A stretch of 40,741 nucleotides of DNA from CAYWRO01 sp964460345 (GCA_964460345.1 CAYWRO010000032.1:1-40741); one strand, 5' to 3'. Counted from the first letter of the stretch, positions 7,735 to 16,629 are shown. Numbers and translations: made by a program. The notes: a model not told the origin generated them from the sequence alone.

Positions 7735-8424
7735 ATGAACAACGACCCATTTGCCCACGGCCAGCCGCCGGAGTTTCTTCCGGATGAGGCCACGCTGCCG
7801 CAGCAGGTCAGCACACTGGCCATTCTCTCCCTCGTGCTGGCTCTCACGTGCCTGCTCGCCCCGATCGGGCTCATCCTGGGCGGCGTTGCGCTCATCTCGA
7901 TCGCGCGGTCGGAGGGGCGATTGCGCGGCACCGGGCTGGCCGTGTCCGGCATCATCGTCGGGTTGATCTGCTCGATGCTCCTGATCGGGTGCGTCGTGGG
8001 GATGAACTACGCCACGAACATGGGGATCGTGCCGGCCGACCAGGCGATGCAGGCGATCGAGGCGGGGGACTGGAACGCCGCCCGGGCCGAAATGTCCGGG
8101 CTTGCCAGCACGGCCACGGACGATCAACTGACGCAGTTCCGGGACGGCTACCAGGCCGATTACGGTGGGTACCAGTCGATGCCGCGGGGCATTCTCAAGG
8201 TGCTGTCGGGCAGCCGCGATCCGCGCCTGCAGTCGATGTCACAGGTGATGCAGGCCTATCCGGATGTGTACAGCCTTCCGGTGGTCAGTACGTTCGACAA
8301 CGGGACCGCGCCGATCATCGTCGTCATGGACACCACGGCGGGGCAGCCGATGCCGGAAAATCTGGCGATCGTCCGGCAGGACGGCTCGCTGCTGTGGCTG
8401 GTCGACCCTGCTTCGGGCCCTTGA
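7735..8424 (+). CDS. DUF4190-containing membrane protein
   Basis: 229 residues. After a short hydrophilic N-terminus there are two strongly hydrophobic segments (about 27-60 and 72-98) around the motif GGVALISIARSEGRLRGTGLAVSGIIVGL, which is characteristic of DUF4190 membrane proteins. The remaining 130 residues appear soluble and include an Ala-rich helical stretch (ADQAMQAIEAGDWNAARAEMSG) and a compact C-terminal part ending in DGSLLWLVDPASGP. Function is unknown. It directly precedes the MlaF-like ATPase and MCE genes, in the place where an MlaE permease often lies, but it does not resemble MlaE. Confidence 0.75.
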   Translation: MNNDPFAHGQPPEFLPDEATLPQQVSTLAILSLVLALTCLLAPIGLILGGVALISIARSEGRLRGTGLAVSGIIVGLICSMLLIGCVVGMNYATNMGIVPADQAMQAIEAGDWNAARAEMSGLASTATDDQLTQFRDGYQADYGGYQSMPRGILKVLSGSRDPRLQSMSQVMQAYPDVYSLPVVSTFDNGTAPIIVVMDTTAGQPMPENLAIVRQDGSLLWLVDPASGP

Positions 8425-8454
8425 TCTGTCCTCGGGATGGCCTCAGCGAGCCGA

Positions 8455-8460
8455 TATCAT
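8455..8460 (+). promoter_or_regulatory. -10 box TATCAT, 5 nt before GTG 8466
   Basis: TATCAT, five bases, GTG. It sets the start of the ABC ATPase at 8466 and predicts a leaderless message. Confidence 0.55.
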
Positions 8461-8465
8461 CCCAC

Positions 8466-9365
8466 GTGCCCAGTCAGGAAGCCGAACGCCGGCCGATCAT
8501 CTCGGTGCGCAACCTGTGGAAGTCATTTGACGGGCGCGTGGTGCTGTCGGGCGTGAACCTGGATGTGTACCCCGGCGAGACCATGGTCATCATGGGGGGG
8601 TCCGGTTCAGGCAAGAGCACGCTCCTGCGCCACATGATCGGGAGCTTCCAGCCGGATGAGGGGGAGGTCTGGCTCTTTGGAGAGCGGCTGGCCGATCTGG
8701 ACGATGAGGGGATGGACCGTCTCCGGCGGCGATTCGGCATCCTCTTCCAGTCCGGAGCGCTGTTTCAGTCGATGTCCATCGCCGAGAATGTCGCGCTGCC
8801 GCTTCAGGAGCACACCGACCTGGACCCGGAGATCATTGATATCCAGGTGAAGATCAAGCTGGAACTGGTCGGCCTGCGCGAGCATGCCGACAAGTATCCC
8901 GCCCAGATTTCGGGAGGCATGAAGAAGCGGGCGGGGCTTGCCCGCGCCCTGGCGCTTGACCCGCGCATCCTGTTTTACGATGAGCCATCGGCGGGGCTGG
9001 ATCCGGTCACGAGCGCCGAGATCGACCGGCTGATCACCGGGCTTACCCGAAAGATGGGGGTGACGAGCGTTGTCGTGACCCACGAGATGGACTCGGCGTT
9101 CACCATCGCGGATCGGATGGCCATGCTCGACAAGGGGCGCATGGTTGTGGTGGAGAAGCGGGAATGGTTTGAACGCCTTCGAGACACCCCCCGTGATCAG
9201 GTGGCTTCGCTGACCGAGGAGCAGCAGATGATCCGGCAGTTCCTGCGTGGGGAGGCGGACGGCCCGATCACGGCACGTCGAGAGGCGACTCGGTACGCCG
9301 AGGACCTGCTTGGAATCGCCTACCGCCCCTCGACCGGCCCCAGCGTTGAGCCGACAAGGTATTGA
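8466..9365 (+). CDS. MlaF-like ABC transporter ATPase
   Basis: Cytoplasmic ATPase of an MCE-type phospholipid transport complex at the inner membrane. 299 residues with Walker A GGSGSGKST, Q-loop LFQSGALFQSMS, the MlaF-type signature ISGGMKKRAGLARAL, Walker B ILFYDEPSAGLDP and switch His in VVTHEMD. The family identity rests on the SGGMKKR signature and on the MCE gene 57 bases downstream. Start is GTG 8466 (VPSQEAERRPI), chosen from the TATCAT box and the family N-terminus; the open frame upstream overlaps the preceding gene. The C-terminal 40 residues are longer than in short MlaF proteins. No MlaE permease gene lies in this window. Confidence 0.9.
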   Translation: MPSQEAERRPIISVRNLWKSFDGRVVLSGVNLDVYPGETMVIMGGSGSGKSTLLRHMIGSFQPDEGEVWLFGERLADLDDEGMDRLRRRFGILFQSGALFQSMSIAENVALPLQEHTDLDPEIIDIQVKIKLELVGLREHADKYPAQISGGMKKRAGLARALALDPRILFYDEPSAGLDPVTSAEIDRLITGLTRKMGVTSVVVTHEMDSAFTIADRMAMLDKGRMVVVEKREWFERLRDTPRDQVASLTEEQQMIRQFLRGEADGPITARREATRYAEDLLGIAYRPSTGPSVEPTRY

Positions 9366-9422
9366 TCAGCCCGTTGCGCCCTCTCCTCCGCCGCGCAGGG
9401 AGCATCAGAAGAACAGTCTGCA

Positions 9423-10694
9423 ATGGCCAAACGATCATCGAAGAACAACGTGCTTGCGGGACTGTTCGTCCTGGTCAGCGTGATTCTCACGGTCGCCGTG
9501 ATCATTGTGCTGGCCGATGCGGGCGAGGCGCTGGAGCCGACGCGGCGGTACACGGTGCGGTTCACGATGTCCGAAGGCGCCTGGGGGCTTGCCTCCGGCT
9601 CTCCTGTCACGCTCGGAGGCCAGCGCGTGGGGCGCGTTTCCGAAATCGGATTTGTCGGCCCGGCCGCGGCGCCCGAGGGCGTGGACGTGAAGATTCGCAT
9701 TCGCGAAGAACTCACGCTGCGGACCGACGCCGATGTGCAACTCGTCGTGCCGCTGCTGGGCGCGAATACTGCGATCAACATCGTGGATCTGGGGAAGCCG
9801 TCGTCGCCGGTTGCAGGCGAGGACACGCCGATCGACGGTTCGCTCGCTCCCCCCGGGTTCCTGGCGCAGGCAGGCTACGGGCCTGATCAGCAGCAGCAGG
9901 TTCAGAATATTTTGAACAATCTCGATGAGACGACCGCCTGGGTGAATGACTTCCGCCGGCGGCTCGAGATCGACATCACCAGCGCCAGTGAGCGACTGGA
10001 GAACATCCTGGCGAACGTGGATGCCATTGCCGCTGACATTGGGGAGAAGTGGCCGCAGTGGAGCGGGCGCGCGGACTCGATCCTTGCGACGGCGGATGAA
10101 CAGATTGGACCATTCGTCGAAGAGGCGCGGGCAGGGCTGGATGACGTTCGCCGCACCGTTGGGAAGGTTGAAGGCGTCATCGACGAGAACAGTGAGAACA
10201 TCCGATCGACGGTCGCCAACATTGAGCAACTCTCCAGTCGGCTGAACGGGGAGATGTACGACGACTTCCAGGCGGTGTTGACGCGGGCCACGACAGCTTT
10301 GGACAACTTCTCGGCCACTGCCGAGGAGGCACGCGAACTCCTCGAGATCAATGGCCCGCAACTCGGGTTGATTGTCGCCAACGCACGGCTTGCTTCGGAT
10401 CAACTGAAGGCGACAGCCGTCGAGGTGCGTCACGCGCCCTGGCGGCTGCTCTACCAGCCCGGCCGGAAGGAGTTCGAGAACGAACTGCTCTATGAGTCTG
10501 TGCGAACGTATGCCGGCGCGGTCAGCGACCTGCGCGCTACCGCTGCAACGCTCCGCAACGTCACGGAGACCGGTACGGCCGGCCCCACCGACACGCGCAC
10601 GGTCGATCAGTTGATCGAGGATCTGCAGCAGGCGTTTGAGCGGTACGAGCAGGCGGAGCGCGAGTTTCTCGACCAGTGGCTGCAGAAGCGCTAG
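9423..10694 (+). CDS. MCE-domain (MlaD-like) periplasmic substrate-binding protein
   Basis: Membrane-anchored MCE protein, expected to form a ring that carries lipids between the envelope membranes. 423 residues: a single N-terminal TM helix (VLAGLFVLVSVILTVAVIIVLAD, about 10-32), then an MCE domain (about 40-130) with YTVRFTMSEGAWGLASGSPVTLGGQRVGRV and VPLLGANTAINIVDLG, then a long, largely helical C-terminal region of about 290 residues probably forming a coiled-coil tunnel as in other long MCE proteins. It lies 57 bases after the ATPase. AACAGT stands 5 bases before the ATG and may be a weak -10 box. Confidence 0.88.
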   Translation: MAKRSSKNNVLAGLFVLVSVILTVAVIIVLADAGEALEPTRRYTVRFTMSEGAWGLASGSPVTLGGQRVGRVSEIGFVGPAAAPEGVDVKIRIREELTLRTDADVQLVVPLLGANTAINIVDLGKPSSPVAGEDTPIDGSLAPPGFLAQAGYGPDQQQQVQNILNNLDETTAWVNDFRRRLEIDITSASERLENILANVDAIAADIGEKWPQWSGRADSILATADEQIGPFVEEARAGLDDVRRTVGKVEGVIDENSENIRSTVANIEQLSSRLNGEMYDDFQAVLTRATTALDNFSATAEEARELLEINGPQLGLIVANARLASDQLKATAVEVRHAPWRLLYQPGRKEFENELLYESVRTYAGAVSDLRATAATLRNVTETGTAGPTDTRTVDQLIEDLQQAFERYEQAEREFLDQWLQKR

Positions 10695-10736
10695 GGCAGT
10701 TGGCCCGGGCGGAGCGACCGCTTGCGGCTGCGTTTG

Positions 10737-11222
10737 TCAGGCGGCGTCGCGGGACGTCCGGCCGCAGGCGACGCCCTGCTGCACCGTCCAGCGCAGCAGG
10801 TCACGCCAGGTGACGATCCCGATGCATCGTCCCTCCTGATCTAAAACCGGCAGGCACGTGACGCGCTGGTTCAGCATCATCAGGGCCGCATCCGCGATGG
10901 CCGTTTCCTCCGTCGCTGACACGAGCGAGCGCGTCATGATCTGGTGCGCCTTGCGCTGCAGGCTGGCCACATCCTGCGGACGTTCGGCCAGCTTTCCCAC
11001 GAACGGGCTGATTGTCTTGAGCAGATCCCGGTCAGAGATGACGCCCACTGCCCGGACGCCTTCGGCGCCCTCCGTCTCGGGCGTTTCGTCCTCTGTTACG
11101 AGAACATGATGGAATCTGTAGCGGGCAAAGATCTGCTGGATCTGCTTGACTGTCGCGTCCATGGAGACCGTCACGACGTGACGGCTCATAATGGCGCCCA
11201 CGGTTGTCGTAATCTCGCCCAT
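10737..11222 (-). CDS. CBS-domain-pair protein
   Basis: 161-residue stand-alone protein of two CBS domains, a Bateman module that usually binds adenine nucleotides and regulates partner proteins. Domain 1 runs from MSRHVVTVSMDATVKQIQQIFARYRFHHVLV to AVGVISDRDLLK. Domain 2 runs from IMTRSLVSATEETAIADAALMML to LPVLDQEGRCIGIVTWRDLLRW. ATG 11222 (MGEITTTVGA) precedes the first CBS core. The open frame runs much further upstream, across the divergent HIT gene, with no likeness to anything. It converges on the MCE gene and diverges from the HIT gene across 42 bases. Confidence 0.88.
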   Translation of the reverse strand: MGEITTTVGAIMSRHVVTVSMDATVKQIQQIFARYRFHHVLVTEDETPETEGAEGVRAVGVISDRDLLKTISPFVGKLAERPQDVASLQRKAHQIMTRSLVSATEETAIADAALMMLNQRVTCLPVLDQEGRCIGIVTWRDLLRWTVQQGVACGRTSRDAA

Positions 11223-11253
11223 GATCTTCTTATCGGCGTTTGACGATCGCGGA

Positions 11254-11259
11254 TACGCT
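11254..11259 (+). promoter_or_regulatory. -10 box TACGCT, 5 nt before HIT gene ATG
   Basis: TACGCT, five bases, ATG 11265. It lies in the 42-base divergent gap with the CBS gene. TTGACG at 11240 is only 8 bases upstream, too close for a standard -35 box. Confidence 0.5.
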
Positions 11260-11264
11260 TGGGC

Positions 11265-11843
11265 ATGCCAGAAGAGCGCCCGGCAGATCCGATGGACCCG
11301 TCCGTCAGCCAGGCCAACCTGCACGCACCGTGGCGACTTGCCTATCTGGAGTCCCTCACGGGGCGAAAACCGCCGGCGGCCACGTCCACCGGATGCTTTC
11401 TGCGTGATTACTGGCTGGATCCCGGGTCCGATAGCGTGAATCACGTCGTGCTTCGCGAGCACGGCGGGATGATCCTGCTGAACCGCTACCCGTATGCCAA
11501 CGGCCATCTGCTCGTCGCCCTTGCGGAGTCCCGCCCCACCCTGCTGGACTACACGCCCGACCAGCGGGCGGCCCTTTGGCGTCTTACGGATCTCGCCGCG
11601 GCGCTGATGACCGAGACGCTCGAGCCTCAGGGGATCAACATCGGGGTCAACCAGGGGCGGGCGGCGGGGGCGGGTGTCCCGGAACACCTCCACGTTCATC
11701 TGGTCCCCAGATGGGGGGGAGACACAAACTTCATCACCGTCGTGGGGCAGGTGCGCATCATCCCCTCGTCGCTGGAGGAGATGTGGCGTCGGTACTGCGA
11801 GACGTGGAAGCGGATGCAGATCGATGGCGCGTGGACTGGCTGA
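11265..11843 (+). CDS. HIT-family nucleotide hydrolase/transferase (Ap4A-phosphorylase-like)
   Basis: 192-residue histidine-triad protein acting on a nucleotide such as a dinucleoside polyphosphate or AMP conjugate. The catalytic triad is in EHLHVHLVPRWGGDTNF (HxHxH), preceded by GINIGVNQGRAAGAGVPEHLH. The C-terminal TVVGQVRIIPSSLEEMWRRY segment resembles the longer Ap4A-phosphorylase-type HIT group. ATG 11265 is preferred over TTG 11259, because 11259 is the last base of the -10 box. No functional partner is obvious in the neighbourhood. Confidence 0.9.
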   Translation: MPEERPADPMDPSVSQANLHAPWRLAYLESLTGRKPPAATSTGCFLRDYWLDPGSDSVNHVVLREHGGMILLNRYPYANGHLLVALAESRPTLLDYTPDQRAALWRLTDLAAALMTETLEPQGINIGVNQGRAAGAGVPEHLHVHLVPRWGGDTNFITVVGQVRIIPSSLEEMWRRYCETWKRMQIDGAWTG

Positions 11844-11898
11844 CGCGGTGCACCCCGGAAACGGGCGGGAAAGTTGAACACACCCGCCGCGCCGGCGA

Positions 11899-11904
11899 TA
11901 CAGT
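11899..11904 (+). promoter_or_regulatory. Candidate -10 box TACAGT before the lipoprotein gene
   Basis: TACAGT ends 10 bases before ATG 11915 and 46 bases before the preferred ATG 11951, so it could serve either start. Confidence 0.35.
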
Positions 11905-11950
11905 CTGCGCGACGATGGAGTTCCTTCGGCCAACTGCGAGAGATCAAGTC

Positions 11951-12727
11951 ATGAACGGAATCAGCGCCCCTTGTCCCGTTGCTTCCCGGTCGACGGTTGT
12001 TCGGACGACCGCCGGGCTTCTGCTGGCGTCGGCGATGATGCTTGCCGGGTGCGTCGGCTACAGCTCCTGGCCGCCGGAGGAAGGATCGAAGGTTCCGAGC
12101 AACCCGAACTTCAACGAGATGCGCCTGGTGATGACCCGCGCGCTGGAGTGGACCGTGGATCGGTACCCGCCCGGGCCGGTCGGCCGCGCCGACCTGGAGA
12201 CGCCGGTTGCGATCAATCTTCCAGAGGGTGTGCGGGCAAGCATGTACCGCATCATCGTTGAGAACGTGGCCGATCACGCCCAGCCGCTTACGCCCGACAA
12301 CGCCCACCTGCCCATCTACCACATCACCGCCGTCACGGTCATCGGCGACGATGCCACGGTGAACATCGCCCGCCCGGTCAGCGGGTGGGGGACAAATGAT
12401 CCCAAATATCAGGGGGTTACGCTCGAACTCCGCGGCGGGATGCTGAAGGACTGGCGCGTCGTGGCACACCGGCTCTGGACCACGGGGGCGATGGAGCCGC
12501 CGGCGCATTATTACCTTCCGGGCTCCGCGCCGGACGAAGCGCCAGAGGAAGCGGAGCCCGCAGCAGGCGACCTGATCGAGCGCGGCGAACCCCTTGAACA
12601 AGGGGATGAGTCGGCCGAGGTTGCTCCTGCCGAGCCTGAGGCGAGCGATGCGCCTGCAGCGCCTGAAGCAGCGGCGGAGAATGAGCCCGCCGCGGCGCCC
12701 AACGCGGGCGCGCCTTCGTGGGACTGA
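11951..12727 (+). CDS. Predicted lipoprotein of unknown function
   Basis: 258 residues. The N-terminus is a lipoprotein signal peptide: Arg near residue 18, hydrophobic TTAGLLLASAMM and lipobox LAGC, giving a lipid-modified Cys near residue 34. The middle part is soluble with NLPEGVRASMYRIIVENV and TAVTVIGDDATVNIARPV, suggesting a compact beta-containing domain. The last 70 residues are acidic, Ala/Pro/Glu-rich and probably disordered. I recognise no family. Start ATG 11951 gives a signal peptide of normal length; an in-frame ATG 11915 closer to the TACAGT box would lengthen it by 12 residues. Confidence 0.7.
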   Translation: MNGISAPCPVASRSTVVRTTAGLLLASAMMLAGCVGYSSWPPEEGSKVPSNPNFNEMRLVMTRALEWTVDRYPPGPVGRADLETPVAINLPEGVRASMYRIIVENVADHAQPLTPDNAHLPIYHITAVTVIGDDATVNIARPVSGWGTNDPKYQGVTLELRGGMLKDWRVVAHRLWTTGAMEPPAHYYLPGSAPDEAPEEAEPAAGDLIERGEPLEQGDESAEVAPAEPEASDAPAAPEAAAENEPAAAPNAGAPSWD

Positions 12728-12815
12728 TCAATCTGAAGCGTTCCAACAGATTGGGCAAATGATCGACCGGATCGGGCTTTTGCGGCAGCGCCGGCGGAGC
12801 CGATAACGGTGTGCC

Positions 12816-15302
12816 ATGCCTTCAAACTTTGGGAGCGTTGCGCCGGCTCCTGTTCAGGGGGGTCATGTGACGCGCGATCAGATTCTTCAGCTTGGGCAGA
12901 GCGGCTCGCCCTGGACGTTCCCCGCTCTCGCGATGCGGGCCCTGGCGGTGGCGCCTGCCGATGGCGCGATGCGGTTCCTGCTGGTCGCGAACCTCGCCAA
13001 GTTGCTGCTTCGCACGCCGGCGCTGGAGCAGTTGGCGGTTCTTACCGAGTTGGCTCCATCGGCGGTGGATGACCCGCAGGTGCTTGCGCTTCGGCGCGCG
13101 ATTGAGAGCCTTCCCGAGGATGAGATCAGTGTCACGGAGCGAATCGCCACGGCGCGTGCGAACGTGCAGGCGCTGACGACGCGCGGCATCCATCTACGAA
13201 CGAACGTGCAGGAGTGGGAGCACGGCACCCGGTCAGAGCGCTGGTTTCGCGCCCGCGGCGGCAACATCGTCCGCCTCTCGAGCGACGCTTCTGATCCCGC
13301 GGCGTGGCGGCACCTGTCGGACATCCGGACCGCCGCGGCGGCCTTCGTCGACGATCGGTTGGCAGCGGCGGCCGTCCGCAACGGGGTGGCTCTGGAGGGA
13401 GTGGACCCGCCGTGGCTGCTGATGGCCGCGTATGACGCGACACGGCGGAGTGAGGACGGCTTCACGCCCCGGCTTCGCGTGTTGCAGGCGGATGAGCGTG
13501 AACTGCTGGACGGGCTGGCCTGTGCGGATTTGGGGGAGTTAATCGCCGATTCTCGTGTCGGCTTCTTTGTGGGCGAAGCCGCCGGCGATCGATTGCTCGC
13601 GGAGCTGAGTGACAACCTGCACACCCAGTTTGCCGGGCCGCATCTCACGGCGAGCACGCTGCGGACGCGGATCAGCCCGCCGGTGACCGATCTGATCCAG
13701 GCCGCCGCGGCCAGGCAGTCGGAGGAGTTGCAGCGCGTTTCCGGACGGTTGCGCGAGATCTACGCTGGGCGTGATCGGGCGTGGTGGGCGAGGCGTTTCG
13801 CGGAAGGGCTCGCCGCAGCCCGTGACGGTGAGGGGAAGGAGAGGGGCAGGCCTCTGCGCGTGTTGATTCCGACGTACCGGCACAGCACGTTTGTGCGACA
13901 CAGCGCGGCTGACATTGCTTCGGCGCTGGCGAGTCGCGGGATTGACGCGCGCGTGATGATGGAGCCGGACGATCACACGTGCCTGAACACGCTTGCGCAT
14001 GCGCACGAGATCGCGGCGTTCGAGCCGGACCTGCTGATCGTCATCAACTACCCGCGCGCCTGGTTCGGGGATGCCGTTCCCGCGAACGTGCCGTACGTCT
14101 GCTGGGTGCAGGACGCCATGCCGCATCTGCAGACGGAGGAGGCCGGTCGCGGGTTTAACGAGCTCGAGTTTCTGGTCGGGCATACGAGTGATGAACTGTT
14201 CGACCGTTTCGGATATCCGCGCGAACGGGCGATCCGGCTGCCGGTTGTCGCCAGCGAAGAGAAGTTCTCGAACGAGCCGGCGCCATCGTCGCTCCTCCGG
14301 GAGCATGAATGTGAGCTCGCGTACGTCAGCCATCACAGCGAAACGCCGGAGCAGTTGACGCAGCGGCTCATGCGCGAGTCTGGTGATGAGCGGATTGCCC
14401 GGTGTGTGGCGATGATCGCCGAGCGCCTGCCGGCAGAGCTGGCGGCGCTGCATCTGCCGGAGAGCCGGGCAAGGCTGCTGGCGTGCGTGCGCGGAGCGGC
14501 GCTGGATGTGCTTGGCGTGAAGTTGAACGCGCGGGCCGAGTCGCAGTTGCTTCACGGGTGCGCGCTGCGGTTGGCGGATCGCATGCTGCGGCATGAGATG
14601 CTTGCGTGGGCGGATGCGGTGTGCCGCCGCCGCGGGTGGCGTTTGCGTCTGTATGGAAAGGGTTGGCAGGATCATCCCGTGCTCGGGCGATGGGCGCACC
14701 CGGCCCTGCAGCATGGGGCGGACTTGCGGGCGAGCTATCAGGCCGCCGCGGCCCACCTGCATGGAACGATCCATTGGAACCTTCATCAGCGGGTGACGGA
14801 GTGCATCCTTTCCGGAGGCGTTCCGCTGGTTCGCTTGAAACGGGACGATCTGCAGATCCCGTTCGTCTGGACGGTGGCGCAGCTCGCCGCGAACGGAACA
14901 CCGGAGCCCGGCAGCACGCACGAGCGGCGCTACTCGGCCGCGGAACATCCGGTGCTGGCTCGCTACCTGCGGCAGCTTCAGCGGCTTGGGTTCGGCGAGG
15001 AGGTCGATGCGTGGCTGGAGCCGCACCCGCTCACGATCGAGCGGTGCATCAGCATGACACGCCACCTCGCGCTGGAGGATGGGGCGGCCTGGCTCGCCGG
15101 CGACATGGATGTGACCGGCTTTTCAAGCGAAGCGGAACTGGAACAACGCCTGGGGGCGATCGTGGAGCAGCCGAAGCTGCGAGCAGACCTCAACCGCGGC
15201 ATGCGCAGCCGAGCGCGGCGGAGCCTGACGTATGGCAGTGCGCTCGACCGCATCTTCGGGCTCGTCCAAAGCTCGCTCCAGGAAGCGAAGCCGCAGGGGT
15301 AG
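12816..15302 (+). CDS. CgeB-like GT-B glycosyltransferase with long helical N-terminus
   Basis: 828 residues. Residues from about 345 resemble spore-maturation CgeB-type glycosyltransferases: LRVLIPTYRHSTFVRHSAADIASAL, FEPDLLIVINYPR, PYVCWVQDAMPHL. A second Rossmann half follows with LRLYGKGWQDHP, HLHGTIHWNLHQRVTECILSGGVPLVR, the place where the sugar-nucleotide-binding loop lies in this fold. The first 340 residues are Ala/Arg-rich and mainly helical and I cannot assign them. It probably builds surface or flagellar glycan, which fits the glycan genes at 19-25 kb. Start ATG 12816; GTG 12867 with GGGGGG just upstream is an alternative that removes 17 residues. It ends 9 bases from the convergent EEP-like gene. 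Confidence 0.72.
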   Translation: MPSNFGSVAPAPVQGGHVTRDQILQLGQSGSPWTFPALAMRALAVAPADGAMRFLLVANLAKLLLRTPALEQLAVLTELAPSAVDDPQVLALRRAIESLPEDEISVTERIATARANVQALTTRGIHLRTNVQEWEHGTRSERWFRARGGNIVRLSSDASDPAAWRHLSDIRTAAAAFVDDRLAAAAVRNGVALEGVDPPWLLMAAYDATRRSEDGFTPRLRVLQADERELLDGLACADLGELIADSRVGFFVGEAAGDRLLAELSDNLHTQFAGPHLTASTLRTRISPPVTDLIQAAAARQSEELQRVSGRLREIYAGRDRAWWARRFAEGLAAARDGEGKERGRPLRVLIPTYRHSTFVRHSAADIASALASRGIDARVMMEPDDHTCLNTLAHAHEIAAFEPDLLIVINYPRAWFGDAVPANVPYVCWVQDAMPHLQTEEAGRGFNELEFLVGHTSDELFDRFGYPRERAIRLPVVASEEKFSNEPAPSSLLREHECELAYVSHHSETPEQLTQRLMRESGDERIARCVAMIAERLPAELAALHLPESRARLLACVRGAALDVLGVKLNARAESQLLHGCALRLADRMLRHEMLAWADAVCRRRGWRLRLYGKGWQDHPVLGRWAHPALQHGADLRASYQAAAAHLHGTIHWNLHQRVTECILSGGVPLVRLKRDDLQIPFVWTVAQLAANGTPEPGSTHERRYSAAEHPVLARYLRQLQRLGFGEEVDAWLEPHPLTIERCISMTRHLALEDGAAWLAGDMDVTGFSSEAELEQRLGAIVEQPKLRADLNRGMRSRARRSLTYGSALDRIFGLVQSSLQEAKPQG

Positions 15303-15311
15303 GGAGCGGCC

Positions 15312-16448
15312 TCACCGGCTTGAACGAGTTGTAATGACGGCATGCTGCGCCAGGTGGGAAGAGCCGCCGAGGTCGACGACGTCATAACGGACGGCTTTCA
15401 GCGGCGGGCGCAGGAAGATGTGATCGATGTGCCAGAGGGGATTTGGCGATGGGTAGGTCGCAGCGAGTCCTGATCCGGCGTGGCGATAGGCGTGCGTCAG
15501 CCCGTCGGTGATTCGGCTGAGCGCCGCCGAGCCGCGCGTCATGTTGAAGTCGCCGGCGATCAGGTCGGCTACCGGAACGCCGTCAAAGGCCGACCCGGAT
15601 CGGTTCTGCCAGTGACGGTCGAGTTCGTTGAGACGCTCAAGGACCAGCCTTGCTACGTCGCGGCGCGGGATGGCCGGGTTGGAGGGCAGATCGATCACGC
15701 AGACCACGATGGGGCGTCCGAGCACGGACGTCGTGTCGAGCTCCGCGAAGAAGATCTGGCCGGGGTCGTACCAGCCCGGCCGTGCCGGGTTGGGATCCGG
15801 CTCCCCGGTGGCGGCATCGCCCTCCCCCGCGACCGTCGGGTACGCCTCTGGCCGCGGCAGCATGAGAGAAGCGCCGTCACTGCGAAGGATGGGGAAGCGG
15901 CTTGCCAGCGCCAGGTGCCGCCAGTGGGCCGTGTCCATTTCGGTCTGTTCCCGCAGTTCGCGAAAACGGGTGCCCTGGTGAGCGTTGGTCAGCAGGAGGA
16001 GGTCCGGGCGCGGGGCGTCCGGCAGCCGCGCCAGGTTGGCCTCCCAGGTGGTGGGGGACTGGCCGGTCATGTTCCAGTGGAAGACATGCACGGCCCGGCC
16101 GGCGTCTACCGCTGGTTGCGGGAGGATCTGGCGGTAGAGCCGCCAGCCAATGAGCATTTGCCAGGCGAGGCAGGCGATGCAGGCGATCGCCAGCAGCCCA
16201 AACGCTCGCCGCCAGCGCCGCTCGGCCCGGGTTCGCAGATGTCGCCAGGGGCGGCCGACCCAGTGAACGGCCCACGCGCCCGCTCCAAACAGGGCCGCCG
16301 CGGGAAGGAGCAGCAACGCCGGCACCCAGAAGATGTACTGTGTCTGCGGGATGGAATCCGTGAAGAGGCGTCCGACCAGCCAGATGGAGGTCGCCGCCGC
16401 GGCGGGCAGGGCCAGACACAGGGCCAGGGCCAGTCGGAAGGAAGCCAT
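15312..16448 (-). CDS. Membrane-anchored endonuclease/exonuclease/phosphatase-fold protein, partly degenerate active site
   Basis: 378 residues. There are three hydrophobic segments in the first 115 residues (about 5-27, 38-60, 84-103), then an EEP-type domain. Recognised EEP elements: HVFHWNM (the conserved Asn strand), LIAGDFNM (the DxN motif), HIDHIFL, and SSHLAQHAVI at the place of the usual SDH. The metal-binding Glu normally found as LQE is replaced in DLLLLTNAH, and the Asp of SDH is Ser. The layout resembles other membrane EEP proteins of unknown role in bacteria. Catalysis is uncertain. An AT-rich TAATAAT stretch lies shortly upstream of its ATG on the minus strand. Confidence 0.75.
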   Translation of the reverse strand: MASFRLALALCLALPAAAATSIWLVGRLFTDSIPQTQYIFWVPALLLLPAAALFGAGAWAVHWVGRPWRHLRTRAERRWRRAFGLLAIACIACLAWQMLIGWRLYRQILPQPAVDAGRAVHVFHWNMTGQSPTTWEANLARLPDAPRPDLLLLTNAHQGTRFRELREQTEMDTAHWRHLALASRFPILRSDGASLMLPRPEAYPTVAGEGDAATGEPDPNPARPGWYDPGQIFFAELDTTSVLGRPIVVCVIDLPSNPAIPRRDVARLVLERLNELDRHWQNRSGSAFDGVPVADLIAGDFNMTRGSAALSRITDGLTHAYRHAGSGLAATYPSPNPLWHIDHIFLRPPLKAVRYDVVDLGGSSHLAQHAVITTRSSR

Positions 16449-16607
16449 GAACTGGATTATTAGGGTGGTATACGTTGGACCCAGTTCTTCAGAGAGGCCC
16501 TGCGCGGGTGCTCTCTGACGGTCGCAAGGTGCGAGAGGCTTTGATCGGTGTTGCGGACACCGTCGAATCGTGTTTCGGGGGATCCTCTCTTTCTGGTCCG
16601 CACCGCG

Positions 16608-16613
16608 TACACT
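16608..16613 (+). promoter_or_regulatory. Candidate -10 box TACACT upstream of pepA
   Basis: TACACT predicts a start near 16620 and a leader of about 50 bases containing the hairpin element at 16630-16654. TATTTT at 16625-16630 is an alternative -10 box. Confidence 0.4.
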
Positions 16614-16629
16614 CAGGCCCGTTTTATTT

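Noticed and set aside
12730..12752. AATCTG/CAGATT inverted repeat after the lipoprotein gene as a terminator
   Set aside because: Stem is short with an 11-base loop and no T run.
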